The translations under genes were made by a program, and so were the position numbers. Positions 38,306 to 47,279 of a stretch of 64,000 nucleotides of DNA are shown here, one piece after another. The DNA comes from Hyphococcus sp. (GTDB lineage Bacteria; Pseudomonadota; Alphaproteobacteria; Caulobacterales; Parvularculaceae). The notes below the pieces were generated by a model. The model had not been told where the DNA came from, did no database searches, and worked only from the letters and a program-made list of their open reading frames with translations. The stretch covers positions 1 through 64,000 of the forward strand of contig JAJFGA010000070.1 in assembly GCA_021776375.1 (NCBI GenBank), written 5' to 3'. How positions within the stretch are numbered: the first letter of the stretch is position 1; each line of letters starts with the position of its first letter.

Positions 38306-39463
38306 CTAATAAGTTCGCCCTTTCCATTGCCCGCCCACGCCGCGCCAGTGGCGCATAGCAGACGCTACGGTCATCATCGTGTATAGGCTCGCAGCTGCAG
38401 GCAGAAAAGCTGCCTCCCATGGCGGGCGATCATAGAGCTTTAGCGTAGGCCAATAGGTGTAGCCCATCAGCCCCCATGCTAATGAGGCATATATAAATGC
38501 GGTAGGATTCCAGTGCCAGGCAAGGGTTAGAACAATAAGCGGACCGGCGAGATAAACCAGCGCCATGCCTGCTAATGTTCCTATAAGGACTAGAGGCGAG
38601 AAGGCGAGTTGCGCATAGGCGGTACGCGCCACCATGTTCCATAGCGAAGAAAGCGACCTATTATCGCGCAGGCTCACTGCCTCATCATCGGCCAGGCCCA
38701 GCCAAATATTGGTCGATGGCGTTAAGTCTTTGATGCGCCTGGCGAGCGCGCAATCATCGATGAGCGAAGCCTTGATGGTTTCAACGCCGCCGGCTTTTTT
38801 TAAAACCTCGGCCCGCACCAGCATGCAGCCGCCGGCCGCCGCGGCGAGGTTTTCGTTCGGGTCGTTAACCTGCGGAAAAGGATAGAGCTTTTGGAAAAAG
38901 TAGATGAAGGCCGGAACCAGCAATTGCGCCCAGCCGCCGCGCGCATCAAGCCGCGCCATTAGCGAAGCGAGGCTGAGGTGTTCATATTCCGCCTCACTGA
39001 CCAGCGTACTCAATGCGTCCGGCGCAAGCATGATATCTGCATCGGTCAATAAAAAGTATTCTGCTTCGGGTGCGCGCGCCTTGGCCAGGGTCAGGCCCTG
39101 ATGCATGGCCCATAATTTTCCCGACCACCCCTCAGGCAGCGGATCGCCGGACAGGACTTCTAGCGAATGCACATCCTGGTCGTGCGCAGCCGCTAGGGCA
39201 ATCTCGGCAGTTCCATCCGTTGACTGATCGTCGACGATAATGATGGAAAATTGACCCGGATAGCGGCAGGTCAAATGCGCCCGGACCACGGCGCCAATTG
39301 TTTCGGCCTCGTTGCGTGCGGGAATAATAGAGATCACCTGCGGCCAGGTTACGGGCGGCGGCGCAGCGGTAAGGCGCTCGCTCGCGCGCCAGAACATGCC
39401 GCGAGCGAGGGCGAGATATATCCAGGCGAGGAGGGCGGCGGCGGCGATCAGGGCGAGGCTCAT
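38306..39463 (-). CDS. hpnB: Hopanoid-associated glycosyltransferase HpnB
   Basis: The 385-residue membrane protein has an N-terminal anchor and a GT2 domain: ISIIPARNEAETIGAVV, IIVDDQSTDGTAEIA, LTDADIML (metal-binding DxD) and DDCALARRIK. C-terminal membrane helices follow (about 270-370). It matches HpnB of hopanoid clusters, whose sugar transfer is assumed rather than shown. The start at 39463 follows AAGGG. It faces away from hpnC across 80 nt that may hold two promoters. Confidence 0.88.
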   Translation of the reverse strand: MSLALIAAAALLAWIYLALARGMFWRASERLTAAPPPVTWPQVISIIPARNEAETIGAVVRAHLTCRYPGQFSIIIVDDQSTDGTAEIALAAAHDQDVHSLEVLSGDPLPEGWSGKLWAMHQGLTLAKARAPEAEYFLLTDADIMLAPDALSTLVSEAEYEHLSLASLMARLDARGGWAQLLVPAFIYFFQKLYPFPQVNDPNENLAAAAGGCMLVRAEVLKKAGGVETIKASLIDDCALARRIKDLTPSTNIWLGLADDEAVSLRDNRSLSSLWNMVARTAYAQLAFSPLVLIGTLAGMALVYLAGPLIVLTLAWHWNPTAFIYASLAWGLMGYTYWPTLKLYDRPPWEAAFLPAAASLYTMMTVASAMRHWRGVGGQWKGRTY

Positions 39464-39543
39464 AGGCCCTTGCTTACAGCCCCCGCGCCGCGCCGGCAAA
39501 GGGCGTTTTCAGCGCAGCCAAACCGCTTGGATTACCAGCCAAA

Positions 39544-40473
39544 ATGCGTAATGTGCAGACCATGTCTGAGACAATAAAAACAGCGCCGGAAACGTCCATG
39601 CCGCCCGCCCCCGGCGAAGCGAGCGAAACGCCGTCCGGCAAGGGCGCAGGCGATGAAAACTTCCCTGTCGGCTCATTCCTGCTGCCGAAACATCTCCGCC
39701 CGCATGTGGCCACCTATTATGCGTTTGCGCGTGCGATTGACGACATTGCCGATAATCCGGCGCTGGCGGCGGACGATAAAATCTTGCGATTGCACGCTTT
39801 TGATGCAGCGCTGCGCGGCGAGGAGCGCCATGACCCGCGCCTCGCCAAGGCCCATGCCTTGCGCGAGAGCCTTCGCGAGACCAGCGTGACCACAAAGCAC
39901 GGCTCGGACCTCATCGCCGCTTTCGTGCAGGATGCGCAAAAAAACCGCTATGCGACCTGGGACGAACTGCTCGGTTATTGCGCGTTGTCGGCAAATCCCG
40001 TAGGGCGCTACCTTCTCGATCTGCATGGCGAGGACGAAAGCGGCTATCTCTATTCCGACGCACTCTGCACCGTGTTGCAGGTGGTCAATCATTTGCAGGA
40101 TTGTGGCGATGACCGCCGCACCCTCGATCGGGTTTATCTCATTGGCGACTGGATGGCGCAGGAAGGCGCGTCTATTGTTGATGTTGATTGCGATGCGCTG
40201 ACGCCGGGCCTGCGCCGGGTGATGGACCGTATGCTGACCTGTTGCGATGAGCTGATGGTGCTTGCACGTGAACTCCCAAGGGCGCTGCAATCGAAACATT
40301 TGGCGATGGAATCGGCGGTGATTGTCAATCTCGCTGACCGTCTGATCACGCTGTTGCGCCACGGCGATCCGCTGGCGACGCGCGTGGCGCTGAGCAAGCT
40401 CGACCTTGCATCGGCTGGATTGCGCGGCGCCGTCGGCGGTTTCTTCGCCGCTGGCCGGGGCGCGCGACGATGA
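39544..40473 (+). CDS. hpnC: Squalene synthase HpnC (hydroxysqualene synthase)
   Basis: This 309-residue trans-prenyltransferase has FARAIDDIADNP (first Asp motif) and NHLQDCGDDRR (second). In the three-step bacterial route HpnD makes presqualene diphosphate and HpnC turns it into hydroxysqualene, which HpnE reduces to squalene. The N-terminal 35 residues are low-complexity, so the start may be ATG 39544 or 39562. It overlaps hpnD by 4 nt. Confidence 0.93.
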   Translation: MRNVQTMSETIKTAPETSMPPAPGEASETPSGKGAGDENFPVGSFLLPKHLRPHVATYYAFARAIDDIADNPALAADDKILRLHAFDAALRGEERHDPRLAKAHALRESLRETSVTTKHGSDLIAAFVQDAQKNRYATWDELLGYCALSANPVGRYLLDLHGEDESGYLYSDALCTVLQVVNHLQDCGDDRRTLDRVYLIGDWMAQEGASIVDVDCDALTPGLRRVMDRMLTCCDELMVLARELPRALQSKHLAMESAVIVNLADRLITLLRHGDPLATRVALSKLDLASAGLRGAVGGFFAAGRGARR

Positions 40474-41348
40474 GCGTTGCAGCGCCGGCCATATCCCTCG
40501 CTGAAGCGCGCCGGCATGCGCAGGCCACGGTTGTAAAATCAGGCACGTCGTTTGCCGCAGGCATGCGCATTCTGTCGCGGCGCCGGCGCGAGGCGATGTA
40601 TGCAATTTATGCCTTTTGTCGCGAGGTGGACGACATCGCCGACGAGCCGGGAACGCTGCAGGAGAAACAGTCCGGGCTTGCCGCCTGGCGGATGGAAATT
40701 GAGCGCATTTATCGTGGCGCGCCGACGACGCCGACGGGCGTGGCCCTTCTGGAGCCTATCAGAGACTATGATTTGCCTAAGGAGGAGTTCATCCTCGTCA
40801 TTGAAGGCATGGAGATGGACGCGGCCGGTCCGATTATCGCACCGACGATGGATGGGCTTTGCGCCTATACGCGCCGCGCCGCCGGCGCCGTGGGGATGTT
40901 GTCGATGCCGGTTTTCGGTGCGCCGCGAAGTAAGGCGGCGGAAGAGTTTGCTTTGGCGCTGGGCGACGCGCTGCAACTCACCAACATATTGCGCGATGTA
41001 GAAGAAGATGCAGCGGAAGGACGGCTTTACCTGCCGGCGGAACTGCTCAAAAAATATAATTGCTCGCTCAACCCTGACGCCATCGCTACAGCGCCTGGCC
41101 TACCGCAGGTGCGCGAAGAATTAGCGAGGCGCGCGCGAGAAAAATTTGCAGCGGCGCGCGATGCGCTCCCCCATCTTGACTGGAGATTGTTGCGTCCGGC
41201 CCTCCTGATGATGGGCGTTTATGAAGCCTATCTTGATAAGATGTGCGCGCGTGGCTGGGCAAATGGCCAATCTAAGATGCAAATTTCAAAATTCGAGAAG
41301 TCATTGATTGCCCTGCGCTGGTATGCGGCTCCAAGATTAGCCAAATAA
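40470..41348 (+). CDS. hpnD: Presqualene diphosphate synthase HpnD
   Basis: This 292-residue enzyme condenses two farnesyl diphosphates to presqualene diphosphate. Motifs: FCREVDDIADEP and QLTNILRDVEEDAAEGRLYLP, with YTRRAAGAVG. The start overlaps hpnC (ATGA, 40470-40473). The next gene is a dioxygenase that separates it from hpnE, where these genes are usually adjacent. Confidence 0.95.
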   Translation: MSVAAPAISLAEARRHAQATVVKSGTSFAAGMRILSRRRREAMYAIYAFCREVDDIADEPGTLQEKQSGLAAWRMEIERIYRGAPTTPTGVALLEPIRDYDLPKEEFILVIEGMEMDAAGPIIAPTMDGLCAYTRRAAGAVGMLSMPVFGAPRSKAAEEFALALGDALQLTNILRDVEEDAAEGRLYLPAELLKKYNCSLNPDAIATAPGLPQVREELARRAREKFAAARDALPHLDWRLLRPALLMMGVYEAYLDKMCARGWANGQSKMQISKFEKSLIALRWYAAPRLAK

Positions 41349-41384
41349 TGTTGCCGCTTGGGCGGAACGTAATAGGAGTAGAAG

Positions 41385-42104
41385 ATGAGTGAATATGACA
41401 GCTCTGGGTATATGGCCCATAAGTCAGTTAGCCCAGATGACTGGCGTAGAGTTTGCCCAGAGATGCCAGCAGGGATAGTGGTCAACAGAAATACCATCCC
41501 CCCCGGCATGTTGATGGTTTATAATTACCTTGATCCTGCATTTTGCCGAGCGCTTGTTGCTGAATGTGACACGCACACAGGCACTCGCCAATCCGTTACG
41601 GATGTTAATGACACGTCGAGAGTGATTACCAATGATGAACGCACGTCTGAACTTGTCGATACGCGCGCGCTTTCAACGGATGTGACAGGCCTTATTCGCA
41701 ATGCGTATGAGCATGTAATAGCGCCGCATTTCGGTCAGGAAATAGAGTGGTTCGAATTGCCTCAGATCCTCCGGTATAATCAGGGTGGCGAGTATAAACC
41801 GCACGCTGATAGCGAAAACTGGATTGTGGAAGACAAAGAATGGCGGCGGGATATTAATCGCGATCTATCAATTTTGTTGTACATCAATGATGACTATAGC
41901 GGCGGTGAGATTGTTTTTCCGAACTTTGGCGTCGGACTGAAACCAGCAGCGGGCATGCTTGTGGCTTTCCCATCGGACCATCGTTATGTGCATACAGCGC
42001 GCCCTGTTACTGCGGGCGTGCGATACGCAATTGTCTCCTGGGGGGCTGTTAAGGGCGGCCGGCGCATGGATGCGGGCCCGCCGTCTGACATTATTCGGCT
42101 GTAA
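41385..42104 (+). CDS. 2OG-Fe(II) oxygenase, prolyl 4-hydroxylase-like
   Basis: This 239-residue protein has the P4H-type double-stranded beta-helix: Fe ligands H140 and D142 (YKPHADSE) and H203 (RYVHTARP), and R213 (GVRYAIVSW) in the place of the 2-oxoglutarate-binding Lys. ILLYINDDYSGGEIVFPNFG is typical of the family. It lies between hpnD (36 nt) and hpnE (6 nt) on the same strand. Base composition looks AT-richer than its neighbours, which hints at insertion. Substrate may be protein or lipid. Confidence 0.87.
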   Translation: MSEYDSSGYMAHKSVSPDDWRRVCPEMPAGIVVNRNTIPPGMLMVYNYLDPAFCRALVAECDTHTGTRQSVTDVNDTSRVITNDERTSELVDTRALSTDVTGLIRNAYEHVIAPHFGQEIEWFELPQILRYNQGGEYKPHADSENWIVEDKEWRRDINRDLSILLYINDDYSGGEIVFPNFGVGLKPAAGMLVAFPSDHRYVHTARPVTAGVRYAIVSWGAVKGGRRMDAGPPSDIIRL

Positions 42105-42110
42105 TCCAAG

Positions 42111-43379
42111 GTGGGCAGAGTTCATATCATCGGCGCTGGATTGGCGGGGCTGGCCGCGGGTGTTCGCCTGGTTGAGAGCGGGCATGCCGTTACGATTTAT
42201 GAAAGCGCCAGGCAAGCGGGCGGTCGCTGCCGGTCATTTTATGACAAACATCTCGAGCGCGATATCGACAATGGCAATCATCTGATCATGTCGGGGAATA
42301 AGTCGGCGCTGACGTTCCTTGATACGATCGGTTCGGTCGACCCGCTGACGGGCCCGCCCACTGCCACCTATCCTTTTGTCGATGTGAAAAGCGGCAAGCG
42401 CTGGACAGTACAGATGAATGAGGGGCCGATCCCGTTTTGGGTGTTCGACAAACAATGGCGCGTCCCCGACACCAAGGTTTGGGACTACATAAAAGCGGCG
42501 GGCATCGCCCTTGCGGGCTCCGACAAGACCGTCGCTGACGCCATCGATCGTAGCGGCGTTTTGTTTGAACGGTTTTGGGAGCCGTTGACGCTGGCGGTGT
42601 TGAACACGACCCCTGAGCGTGGTCAGGCGCGGCTGTTATGGAGCGTCATTCGCGAGACCTTCCTGCTGGGTGGGCAGGCGTCAACGCCGTTGGTCGCCAA
42701 AAAAGGCCTCGGCCCGGCATTCATTGATCCGGCAGTAAAATATATCGAATCTATGGGCGGGCTGATACGCTTTGGCGCGCGGTTGCGTAGCGCGTGGATG
42801 GAAGGCGGCGCAGTCACTAGCCTTTCTTTCGCCGACGAGACGGTGACGCTGGAGGCGGGCGATCAGGTAATCTTCGCGATCCCGCCGTCGCGCCTGAAAC
42901 AGATCATGCCGAAGCTGGACCCGCCCAGTGACGACGCCAGCATTTTGAATGTGCATTTTCGCATTCCTTCCGCGGCGCCGACTAAGGCGCTGGGTGAGGG
43001 GCCGTTCATTGCGCTGACCTCCAGTCTCGGGCAATGGGTGTTTGTGCGCGATGACATTATCAGCGTGACAACCTCGGCGTCCGACGCCATTGGCGCTGAC
43101 GACAAGCCAAACGATGAAATCGTTGAGCAGATCTGGCGCGAGACGCAGATCGCGTTGGCGCTGGATATGTCCTATGACCGCGTCCGCATCATCCGCGAGA
43201 AACGCGCCACACCGGACCAGTCGCCCACCGGCGCCGCCAGGCGGCTTAAGCCTGAAACCGAATACCGCAACCTGTTCCTCGCCGGCGATCATACGGACAC
43301 CGGCGTACCGGCGACGATTGAAGGCTCGATTAGGTCGGGGAACACGGCGGCGGGGTTGGCGATGCGTGCGATTGCATGA
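42111..43379 (+). CDS. hpnE: Hydroxysqualene dehydroxylase HpnE
   Basis: This 422-residue FAD enzyme reduces hydroxysqualene to squalene. It opens with the dinucleotide fold (HIIGAGLAGLAAGVRL, then YESARQAGGRC) and ends with FLAGDHTDTGVPATIEGSI, as in amine-oxidase-like HpnE. The GTG start lies 6 nt after the oxygenase stop, and its end overlaps hpnG (ATGA, 43376-43379). Continuous coupling shows an operon hpnC-D-[oxygenase]-E-G. Confidence 0.93.
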   Translation: MGRVHIIGAGLAGLAAGVRLVESGHAVTIYESARQAGGRCRSFYDKHLERDIDNGNHLIMSGNKSALTFLDTIGSVDPLTGPPTATYPFVDVKSGKRWTVQMNEGPIPFWVFDKQWRVPDTKVWDYIKAAGIALAGSDKTVADAIDRSGVLFERFWEPLTLAVLNTTPERGQARLLWSVIRETFLLGGQASTPLVAKKGLGPAFIDPAVKYIESMGGLIRFGARLRSAWMEGGAVTSLSFADETVTLEAGDQVIFAIPPSRLKQIMPKLDPPSDDASILNVHFRIPSAAPTKALGEGPFIALTSSLGQWVFVRDDIISVTTSASDAIGADDKPNDEIVEQIWRETQIALALDMSYDRVRIIREKRATPDQSPTGAARRLKPETEYRNLFLAGDHTDTGVPATIEGSIRSGNTAAGLAMRAIA

Positions 43380-44080
43380 CACAGGCTGATAAATTCATCG
43401 CCGTCATCTGCGGATTGAAATCCGAAGCGCAGGTTGTTTCGCATGTGCTTGGCGCATCGAAAATCCGTGTTGGGGTTTCCGGCGCCAATGCTGCGCGCGC
43501 AGAGGAAATTGCGCGCCAATTTTGCGACGCAGGCGCCGCCGCGATTGTCAGCGTTGGCGTTTCCGGGGGGCTTGATCCCTCGCTGGCGCCGGGTGATTTG
43601 ATTATTGGCGATCGGGTTCTCTGCGGTGTTGGGAAAAGTTATCAAAGCGATCCGTGCTTGTTGGATGCCATCGCGGATGAGCCCGCCAGCACGAAGGCGA
43701 AGGTCGGCGCTTTGTTTGGCGCTGACGACATTATCGAAAGCATCGAGAAAAAAGCGTCGCTCTTTCACGACCATGGCGCTCTCGGCGTTGATATGGAAAG
43801 CCATGGCGCGGCGCGTGCGGCAGCGAACGCCGGCATTCCTTTCCTTGCGATCCGTGCGATTGCCGACCCGGCGGACAGGGCATTGCCGCCGGCGGCGCTT
43901 GGCGCCATCGCGCCCGATGGATCGACGCGCATGCTGGCGACATTGGGCGCGGCTATGCGCGATCCCAAGCAGTTTCCGGCTTTGATGAAACTCGGCGCCG
44001 ACAGTTCGGCAGCTCTGAAAACCTTACGCCGCGACCTCGTCCCGCTGTTTGGCCGCCTTTTTCTCAGCCTCGATCTTTGA
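43376..44080 (+). CDS. hpnG: Adenosylhopane nucleosidase/phosphorylase HpnG
   Basis: This 234-residue protein has the nucleoside-phosphorylase fold: SVGVSGGLDPSLAPGDLIIG, GALGVDMESHGAARAA (purine-site Glu) and AIRAIADPADR. HpnG removes adenine from adenosylhopane on the way to bacteriohopanetetrol. Its last 57 nt overlap the end of hpnH on the other strand; the overlapping C-terminus (LRRDLVPLFG) fits the family, so both ends look genuine. Confidence 0.9.
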   Translation: MTQADKFIAVICGLKSEAQVVSHVLGASKIRVGVSGANAARAEEIARQFCDAGAAAIVSVGVSGGLDPSLAPGDLIIGDRVLCGVGKSYQSDPCLLDAIADEPASTKAKVGALFGADDIIESIEKKASLFHDHGALGVDMESHGAARAAANAGIPFLAIRAIADPADRALPPAALGAIAPDGSTRMLATLGAAMRDPKQFPALMKLGADSSAALKTLRRDLVPLFGRLFLSLDL

Positions 44081-45178
44081 CATTTCCGCGTCCACAAGCT
44101 TTTCGTGGACATCTTCTGCCGGCCGAGCGTTGGAAAGATCAATCTCCGGCGCCATCGGGCCTTCGGTTTTGATCTTGAGCATATTCGGCAGCTTGAACAT
44201 TTTCATTGGATTCTTCACCGCATCCATGGCCGCGGTCGGCTCATAGCCGCAATGAGCCATGCAGTTGGAGCATTTCTCATAAGCGCCGGTGCCGTACTGA
44301 TCCCAGTCGGTCGTGTCCATCAGTTCCTTAAACGATGACACATAGCCTTCGCCGAGCAGGTAGCAGGGTTTTTGCCAGCCAAAGACACTGCGCGTAGGAG
44401 AGCCCCATGGCGTGCATTTATATTCTTGGTTGCCCGCAAGGAAATCAAGGAACAGCGATGAGTGCGAAAGGTTCCACAGACGCCCGCGCTCCTGTCCGAT
44501 TTTGAAAATATCGCGAAACAATTGCTTGGTTTTCTCGCGCGATAAGAAGTGTTCCGTATCTTCCGCGCGTTCATAGGCGTAGCCAGGGGAGATTGATATG
44601 TTGACGTCAAGGTCGGTGGCGAAGTCGAGATAATCTGCAACCTGCTTTGCCGTCATGTTGTCAAAAATCGTTGCGTTGACATTGACCTGAAAGCCACGCG
44701 CTTGCGCCGCCTTGATCGCTTTGACCGCAATCTTGAACGTGCCTTTTTGGTCAACTGCGTGATCGTGCTCTTCTTCAAGCCCATCAAGGTGAACGGAGAA
44801 AAACAAAAACGGCGACGGTTTAAACAGGTCTAGCTTCTTTTCCAAGAGCAGTGCATTGGTGCACAGCGAGACGAACTTTTTGCGCGCCACGATGCCTTCG
44901 ACAATTTCGCCGATATCCTTGTGGATCAGCGGCTCGCCGCCGGGGATGGCGACAACCGGGGCGCCACATTCATCGACCGCATCGAGGCATTCCTGGACCG
45001 ATAGGCGCTTGTTGAGGATTGGCGCAGGGTAATCGATTTTACCGCAGCCGGGGCAGGCGAGGTTGCAGCGAAACAGTGGCTCAAGAAACAGCACCAGCGG
45101 GTATTTCTTGCGGCCCATAAGGGTTTGCTTGACGACATAAGCGCCAACGCGGGCTTGCTGGTGTAATGATACGGACAT
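44024..45178 (-). CDS. hpnH: Adenosyl-hopene transferase HpnH (radical SAM)
   Basis: This 384-residue radical SAM enzyme joins adenosyl to hopene. The cluster motif is C38-x3-C42-x2-C45 (FRCNLACPGCG), followed by IPGGEPLIHKDIG and a C-terminal SPASM-like Cys group (CSNCMAHCGYEPTAAMD). It is one of the most conserved hopanoid genes. RBS TGGAGA precedes ATG 45178. It follows ispH by 30 nt on the same strand and converges with hpnG. Confidence 0.97.
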   Translation of the reverse strand: MSVSLHQQARVGAYVVKQTLMGRKKYPLVLFLEPLFRCNLACPGCGKIDYPAPILNKRLSVQECLDAVDECGAPVVAIPGGEPLIHKDIGEIVEGIVARKKFVSLCTNALLLEKKLDLFKPSPFLFFSVHLDGLEEEHDHAVDQKGTFKIAVKAIKAAQARGFQVNVNATIFDNMTAKQVADYLDFATDLDVNISISPGYAYERAEDTEHFLSREKTKQLFRDIFKIGQERGRLWNLSHSSLFLDFLAGNQEYKCTPWGSPTRSVFGWQKPCYLLGEGYVSSFKELMDTTDWDQYGTGAYEKCSNCMAHCGYEPTAAMDAVKNPMKMFKLPNMLKIKTEGPMAPEIDLSNARPAEDVHEKLVDAEMSKIEAEKKAAKQRDEVAA

Positions 45179-45208
45179 GTTCGTCTCCAGATGGTTCTTA
45201 TTGTTACT

Positions 45209-46207
45209 TTAGACGTGTTCAACAGGATTGACGGCCCAGGCTTTCATCGCATCTTCCGGGCGCGGAACATCGGCCAATTCGCGTGGTAGTTTGAAGTGGA
45301 CGTTTTCTTCCACGCCGTCGAGGGTGGAAACCACGACATCGCGATAATTGCGCAACCGCGCGATTGTATCCTGAACTAGGCTCTCCGGCGCCGACGCCCC
45401 GGCGGTAATGCCAACCCTTTGCACGCCTTCAAGCCAGGCGGGGTCAAACATCGAGGCATCTTCGATCAGAAAACTGGGAATGTGATAATGCTCGCCGATT
45501 TCGCGAAGGCGGTTTGAATTTGAGGAATTATGAGCGCCGACCACCAGCAACAGATCAACTTCCTTGGCCATGGCGATAACGGCGGTTTGCCGGTTTTGCG
45601 TGGCGTAACAGATGTCTCTGGTGTCGGGGCCGATAATTTTGGGAAAGCGCTTTTTGAGCGCTGCAATGACGTCCTTGGTATCGTTCACTGACAGAGTGGT
45701 TTGGGTGACGAAGGCGACGCGATTTTCATCGGTAACGCTTAATGCATCGACTTCGTCGGCTTCGGAGAGAACATGAACGGTCCCCGGAATTTGCCCGAGC
45801 GTGCCTTCCACTTCCGGATGGCCGATATGGCCAATCAGCACAATGTCGTAGCCCTTCTGGGCGTAGCGGCGGCCTTCCTTGTGAACTTTGGTGACCAGCG
45901 GACAGGTTGCGTCAATCACGTCCAGCAATCGTTCAAGGGCGCCATTCTCGACTTTTTTTGCAACGCCGTGGGCGGAAAATACAGTGACCGCACCGGTCGG
46001 GACTTCATCGACTTCCTCAACGAAGATTGCGCCGCGCGAGCGCAGCGTATCGACGACGAATTTGTTATGGACAATCTCGTGACGGACATAGACCGGGGCG
46101 CCGAATTTCTCCAATGCCCGCTCTACAATGTCGATCGCCCGCTCAACGCCAGCGCAGAAGCCGCGTGGTTGCGCTAGCAGGACATTTAGCTTTTCGGTCG
46201 CCGGCAT
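45209..46207 (-). CDS. ispH: 4-hydroxy-3-methylbut-2-enyl diphosphate reductase
   Basis: This 332-residue Fe-S enzyme makes IPP and DMAPP in the last MEP step. Cluster cysteines are C18 ([12 protein letters not shown]), [10 protein letters not shown] and [10 protein letters not shown]; the substrate motif TNRLREIG reads here SNRLREIG. It is encoded just upstream of hpnH, so precursor supply and hopanoid elongation share a transcript. Confidence 0.97.
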   Translation of the reverse strand: MPATEKLNVLLAQPRGFCAGVERAIDIVERALEKFGAPVYVRHEIVHNKFVVDTLRSRGAIFVEEVDEVPTGAVTVFSAHGVAKKVENGALERLLDVIDATCPLVTKVHKEGRRYAQKGYDIVLIGHIGHPEVEGTLGQIPGTVHVLSEADEVDALSVTDENRVAFVTQTTLSVNDTKDVIAALKKRFPKIIGPDTRDICYATQNRQTAVIAMAKEVDLLLVVGAHNSSNSNRLREIGEHYHIPSFLIEDASMFDPAWLEGVQRVGITAGASAPESLVQDTIARLRNYRDVVVSTLDGVEENVHFKLPRELADVPRPEDAMKAWAVNPVEHV

Positions 46208-46445
46208 TACGCCCCCTCTTAACCCAGAACTTTTAGTCTATGCGTTATTTCACGCGACCGCGAGGCCGGCAACCGTCTCAGCCCGGTTGATTCCGGGTGA
46301 TATAGCGGTTCTGACGCTGCAGTGCAAAACACCAGCGATCACTATTTTTTGTCCAAAATTGCAGACCGCGAGGCAGGCAAAGCCGCTTGGCGCTGGCGCG
46401 GGGCTCGTGTAGCGTTGGTCTTCGGGGAATTTGTAAGGGGTTTTC

Positions 46446-47108
46446 ATGTTCAAGATGTTTTCTAATGGCGGCAGTGAGGGATCATGGCCGCTTTCGAAGA
46501 TCGCTGCGGCGCTGAAGAGCGCCTATGGGGCGGTTGAACTATTGGGAGAAGACGGGCCGTTAAAGGTTTATGGCGTCCAGGAAAACGGGGTCAATTTCGT
46601 TGTCGCCCTGATGCAGTCTGCGGCTGGCTCCGGCAAGGTCGTGGAAGTAGGCTTTTTGGCGCGGTTTACCGGATTCTCGCTCACCGTGCAGGCGATTGAG
46701 GGACTCAACCGCAACCTGCATATCAGTGTTTTTGCAATGGAGGGAGAGGACCTGTTCTTGATGTCCGGCCTTCAGATTACTGGCAACTATGATGACGGCC
46801 AGTTTGGGCTGGTGCTGGAAGCGTGGCGACGTGATCTGATGGTAGCGCTGCATGGGTTGAGCGGCGATCAGGCTTCTATGGTAGAGGCTTTTCCGGCGGC
46901 GAAAATGGCAGCGGCGCGCAAATTCGCGACCAACAAGGCGCCCAGTACTGAGCCGGGCGCAGATTTTGACATGCTGTCGAGTTTCCTCGGCACGGAGGCG
47001 TCCAAAGAAATTTGCGATGAATGCGGCGGCAAGGGTAAGCGCGGGTTGATCGCGCGGGCCTGCGATGAATGCGATGGGTCGGGCTTTGTTGCGCCACGTC
47101 GCCACTAA
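46446..47108 (+). CDS. YbjN-like protein with DnaJ-type zinc repeats
   Basis: This 220-residue protein has an N-terminal YbjN/secretion-chaperone-like domain (about 1-145; ENGVNFVVALMQSA, LNRNLHISVFAMEGEDLFLMSG in two parts) and an Ala/Lys-rich linker. At the end are two CxxCxGxG units (CDECGGKGKRG and CDECDGSGFV), half of a DnaJ zinc domain. It may hold client proteins, with the zinc part giving contact or redox sensing; no function is shown. RBS AAGGGG precedes the ATG. Confidence 0.7.
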   Translation: MFKMFSNGGSEGSWPLSKIAAALKSAYGAVELLGEDGPLKVYGVQENGVNFVVALMQSAAGSGKVVEVGFLARFTGFSLTVQAIEGLNRNLHISVFAMEGEDLFLMSGLQITGNYDDGQFGLVLEAWRRDLMVALHGLSGDQASMVEAFPAAKMAAARKFATNKAPSTEPGADFDMLSSFLGTEASKEICDECGGKGKRGLIARACDECDGSGFVAPRRH

Positions 47109-47133
47109 ATTGCCGGATGGGTTGAGCCGGCCT

Positions 47134-47260
47134 AACGAGCGCGCTAGAGCACGATCAATTTTGTCAACGCAGATCGTGCTCTAGAGTCTTAGCGGCGCGT
47201 GATCGAACCGGAAAACCGGGTTCCACTTTTCCTGATCACGCGCTATTAGCCGCGCTCGTT
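47134..47260. repeat. Composite nested palindromic element upstream of ispA
   Basis: The ends AACGAGCGCG (47134-47143) and CGCGCTCGTT (47251-47260) are perfect inverted repeats. Inside lie CTAGAGCACGAT (47144-47155) with ATCGTGCTCTAG (47173-47184), and GCGCGTGATC (47195-47204) with GATCACGCGC (47234-47243) around ACCGGAAAACCGGGTTCC. The GGAAAACCGGGTTCC...TTTTCCTGATCACGC part is typical of an intergenic repeat of alphaproteobacteria. It ends about 20 nt before the ispA start. Confidence 0.7.
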
Positions 47261-47279
47261 TTGCAATGTGAAGGGCGCC

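Noticed and set aside
47134-47260. Riboswitch or tRNA in the structured ispA leader
   Set aside because: The pairing is that of simple nested palindromes, without a known aptamer core or tRNA arms.
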